Source: an uncultured Eubacteriales bacterium
GTDB lineage: Bacteria; Bacillota; Clostridia; Christensenellales; CAG-917
Direction: 5' to 3'
DNA: 7,195 bases
Assembly (NCBI GenBank): GCA_900553825.1
Contig: USEV01000038.1
Coordinates: forward strand, 1-7,195
Shown here: in pieces, positions 6,337 to 7,195 of the stretch
Position numbering within the stretch: the first letter of the stretch is position 1
Layout of the letters: every line of letters begins with the position of its first letter
The notes under the pieces: model-generated
What the model saw: the letters and a program-made list of their open reading frames with translations, nothing else
Told to the model about the DNA's origin: nothing
Database searches by the model: none
Made by a program: the position numbers and the translations under genes

Positions 6337-7113
6337 ATGAGAAAACAAGACGAAATCACTTTCAGCAATCTCCGCGACCTCGGAGGATTACCCCTCGCCG
6401 ACGGAGGCAGAATCAAGGCGGGAAAACTCTTCCGTGCCTGTCGGCTCAAACCCAAGACCCGTGCGGACAAGGAATTGCTCGGTTCGCTCGTGCTGGACGC
6501 CGTGGTGGACCTGCGCATCCCCGCCGAAGTCAAGGAAAAGCCCGACATTCTGCCCGATGGAGTGGAATACATCAACGCGTCGGTTTTCGGCGACACCAAG
6601 TTTCAGGTGCTTGCGCCCACGCTCAAGACCAAGCTCGCGCTCCTCACGGTGACGGACGCGCAGTGTGACGAAATTCTGCAAGGGATAAAGGATTCCTACG
6701 CCTATATGCCGTATGCGCGCGAGGCGTACAGGCTCCTCTTCGACAAGCTCAACGAGGGCAAGACGGTTGCGTTTCATTGCACGGCGGGCAAGGACAGGAC
6801 GGGCGTTGCGGCGATGATGATCGAGCTTGCGCTCGGGCGCACGCGCGAACAGGCGAAGGAGCAATACCTGCTGTCCAACCAGAAGAGGGCGGGCAAGCAC
6901 TCCGCGGCGATGCGTCTTGTCAAGGCGCTCCCGCTCCGCGCGACGATACGGAATGTGGTGGACTACTCCTCGCGGGTACACGAGGAACTTTTCGACACGG
7001 CGTACGACGCAATCTTCTCCCGCTACGACACAATCGGGGATTTCCTCCTCGCCGAGTACGGAGTGACCGCGGATGACATAGCGGGCTGGAAGCGGGCGTA
7101 CACGGAAAGCTGA
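6337..7113 (+). CDS. Tyrosine-protein phosphatase, LipA/PtpB-like
   Basis: This 258-residue protein belongs to the cysteine-based phosphatases (Y_phosphatase3 type), which remove phosphate from phosphotyrosine and, in some members, from phosphoserine or phosphoinositides. The P-loop HCTAGKDRTG spans residues 147-156, with nucleophile Cys148 and phosphate-binding Arg154. The N-terminal family motif NLRDLGG is at 11-17 and VVDLR at 56-60. The AGKD form of the loop is shared with Listeria LipA and Mycobacterium PtpB. There is no signal peptide or membrane segment, so a cytoplasmic role is expected unless it is secreted unconventionally. The natural substrate is unknown. The start at 6337 is well supported: the conserved N-terminal motif begins only 10 residues later and no earlier in-frame start is close. 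It is transcribed away from the hydrolase gene, and a shared control region is possible. Confidence 0.93.
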   Translation: MRKQDEITFSNLRDLGGLPLADGGRIKAGKLFRACRLKPKTRADKELLGSLVLDAVVDLRIPAEVKEKPDILPDGVEYINASVFGDTKFQVLAPTLKTKLALLTVTDAQCDEILQGIKDSYAYMPYAREAYRLLFDKLNEGKTVAFHCTAGKDRTGVAAMMIELALGRTREQAKEQYLLSNQKRAGKHSAAMRLVKALPLRATIRNVVDYSSRVHEELFDTAYDAIFSRYDTIGDFLLAEYGVTADDIAGWKRAYTES

Positions 7114-7157
7114 GCGCGGCATTGCCGCACGGTTTTCGAGGCGATTAAAACAATAAA

Positions 7158-7195
7158 ACGGGGTTTATGCAACGGTTTTAACGCATAAACCCCGT
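7158..7195 (+). terminator. Probable terminator hairpin, cut by the window end
   Basis: ACGGGGTTTATGC (7158-7170) is perfectly complementary to GCATAAACCCCGT (7183-7195), a 13-bp stem around a 12-base loop. It lies 44 bases after the phosphatase stop. The left arm is preceded by AAA (7155-7157). A matching T run would fall just after base 7195 and cannot be seen. A repeat that stopped assembly is an alternative. Confidence 0.7.

Noticed and set aside
5264..6340. A 358-residue + strand frame opposite the hydrolase gene.
   Set aside because: The reverse strand carries a full catalytic triad and oxyanion motif. The + frame has no recognisable motif and overlaps the phosphatase promoter and start.
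7116..7128. Small hairpin GCGGC-ATT-GCCGC right after the phosphatase stop as a terminator.
   Set aside because: The stem is only 5 bp with a 3-base loop and no proper T run (ACGGTTTTCG follows). The larger inverted repeat at 7158-7195 is the better candidate.
1..7195. A defence system, CRISPR array, toxin-antitoxin pair, prophage or biosynthetic cluster.
   Set aside because: No regular repeats, small paired genes, integrase, nuclease or modification genes are visible. The four genes are housekeeping or general enzymes.

Overview
This window looks like one end of a metagenomic contig from a GC-rich (about 60% by eye, not computed) Firmicutes, probably a gut-type member of the Clostridia. The lineage is an inference. 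It rests on the Bacillus-type DEEQRFG helicase motif in Mfd, a PrsA/SurA-like lipoprotein with an InlB-type repeat directly after mfd, SigA-like promoters, and a LipA/PtpB-type phosphatase. No RNA gene, CRISPR array, insertion sequence or phage gene is visible.

Bases 1-50 are not genomic. They are Illumina Nextera i7 adapter: P7 tail, 8-base index, then transposon end. Genomic sequence starts at base 51.

Layout: (i) 52-2481 (+), the C-terminal two thirds or so of mfd, the transcription-repair coupling factor, cut off by the contig end. (ii) 2482-2647, a spacer with a GC-rich hairpin, a direct repeat and a good promoter with ribosome binding site. (iii) 2648-5101 (+), an 817-residue lipoprotein that reads as an extracytoplasmic PrsA/SurA-like foldase with unusual insertions. 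(iv) 5120-5147, a perfect palindrome flanked by A and T runs, a bidirectional terminator between convergent genes. (v) 5180-6220 (-), an alpha/beta hydrolase of the HSL type. (vi) 6221-6336, a divergent promoter region. (vii) 6337-7113 (+), a tyrosine-phosphatase-family protein with a CX5R P-loop. (viii) 7114-7195, a tail ending in a large inverted repeat, probably its terminator. No stretch above 300 bases lacks a gene.

The genes do not form one pathway. mfd followed by a PrsA-like foldase is an order I recall from Clostridium genomes and reads as inherited housekeeping context. The hydrolase and phosphatase form a divergent pair. Their promoters both place the predicted transcription start exactly on the A of the ATG with no Shine-Dalgarno sequence, so both mRNAs may be leaderless, while the lipoprotein gene has a normal leader. 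I see no clear new multi-gene system. The observations most worth following are the leaderless divergent pair and the foldase with its InlB-type repeat and Cys/His cluster.
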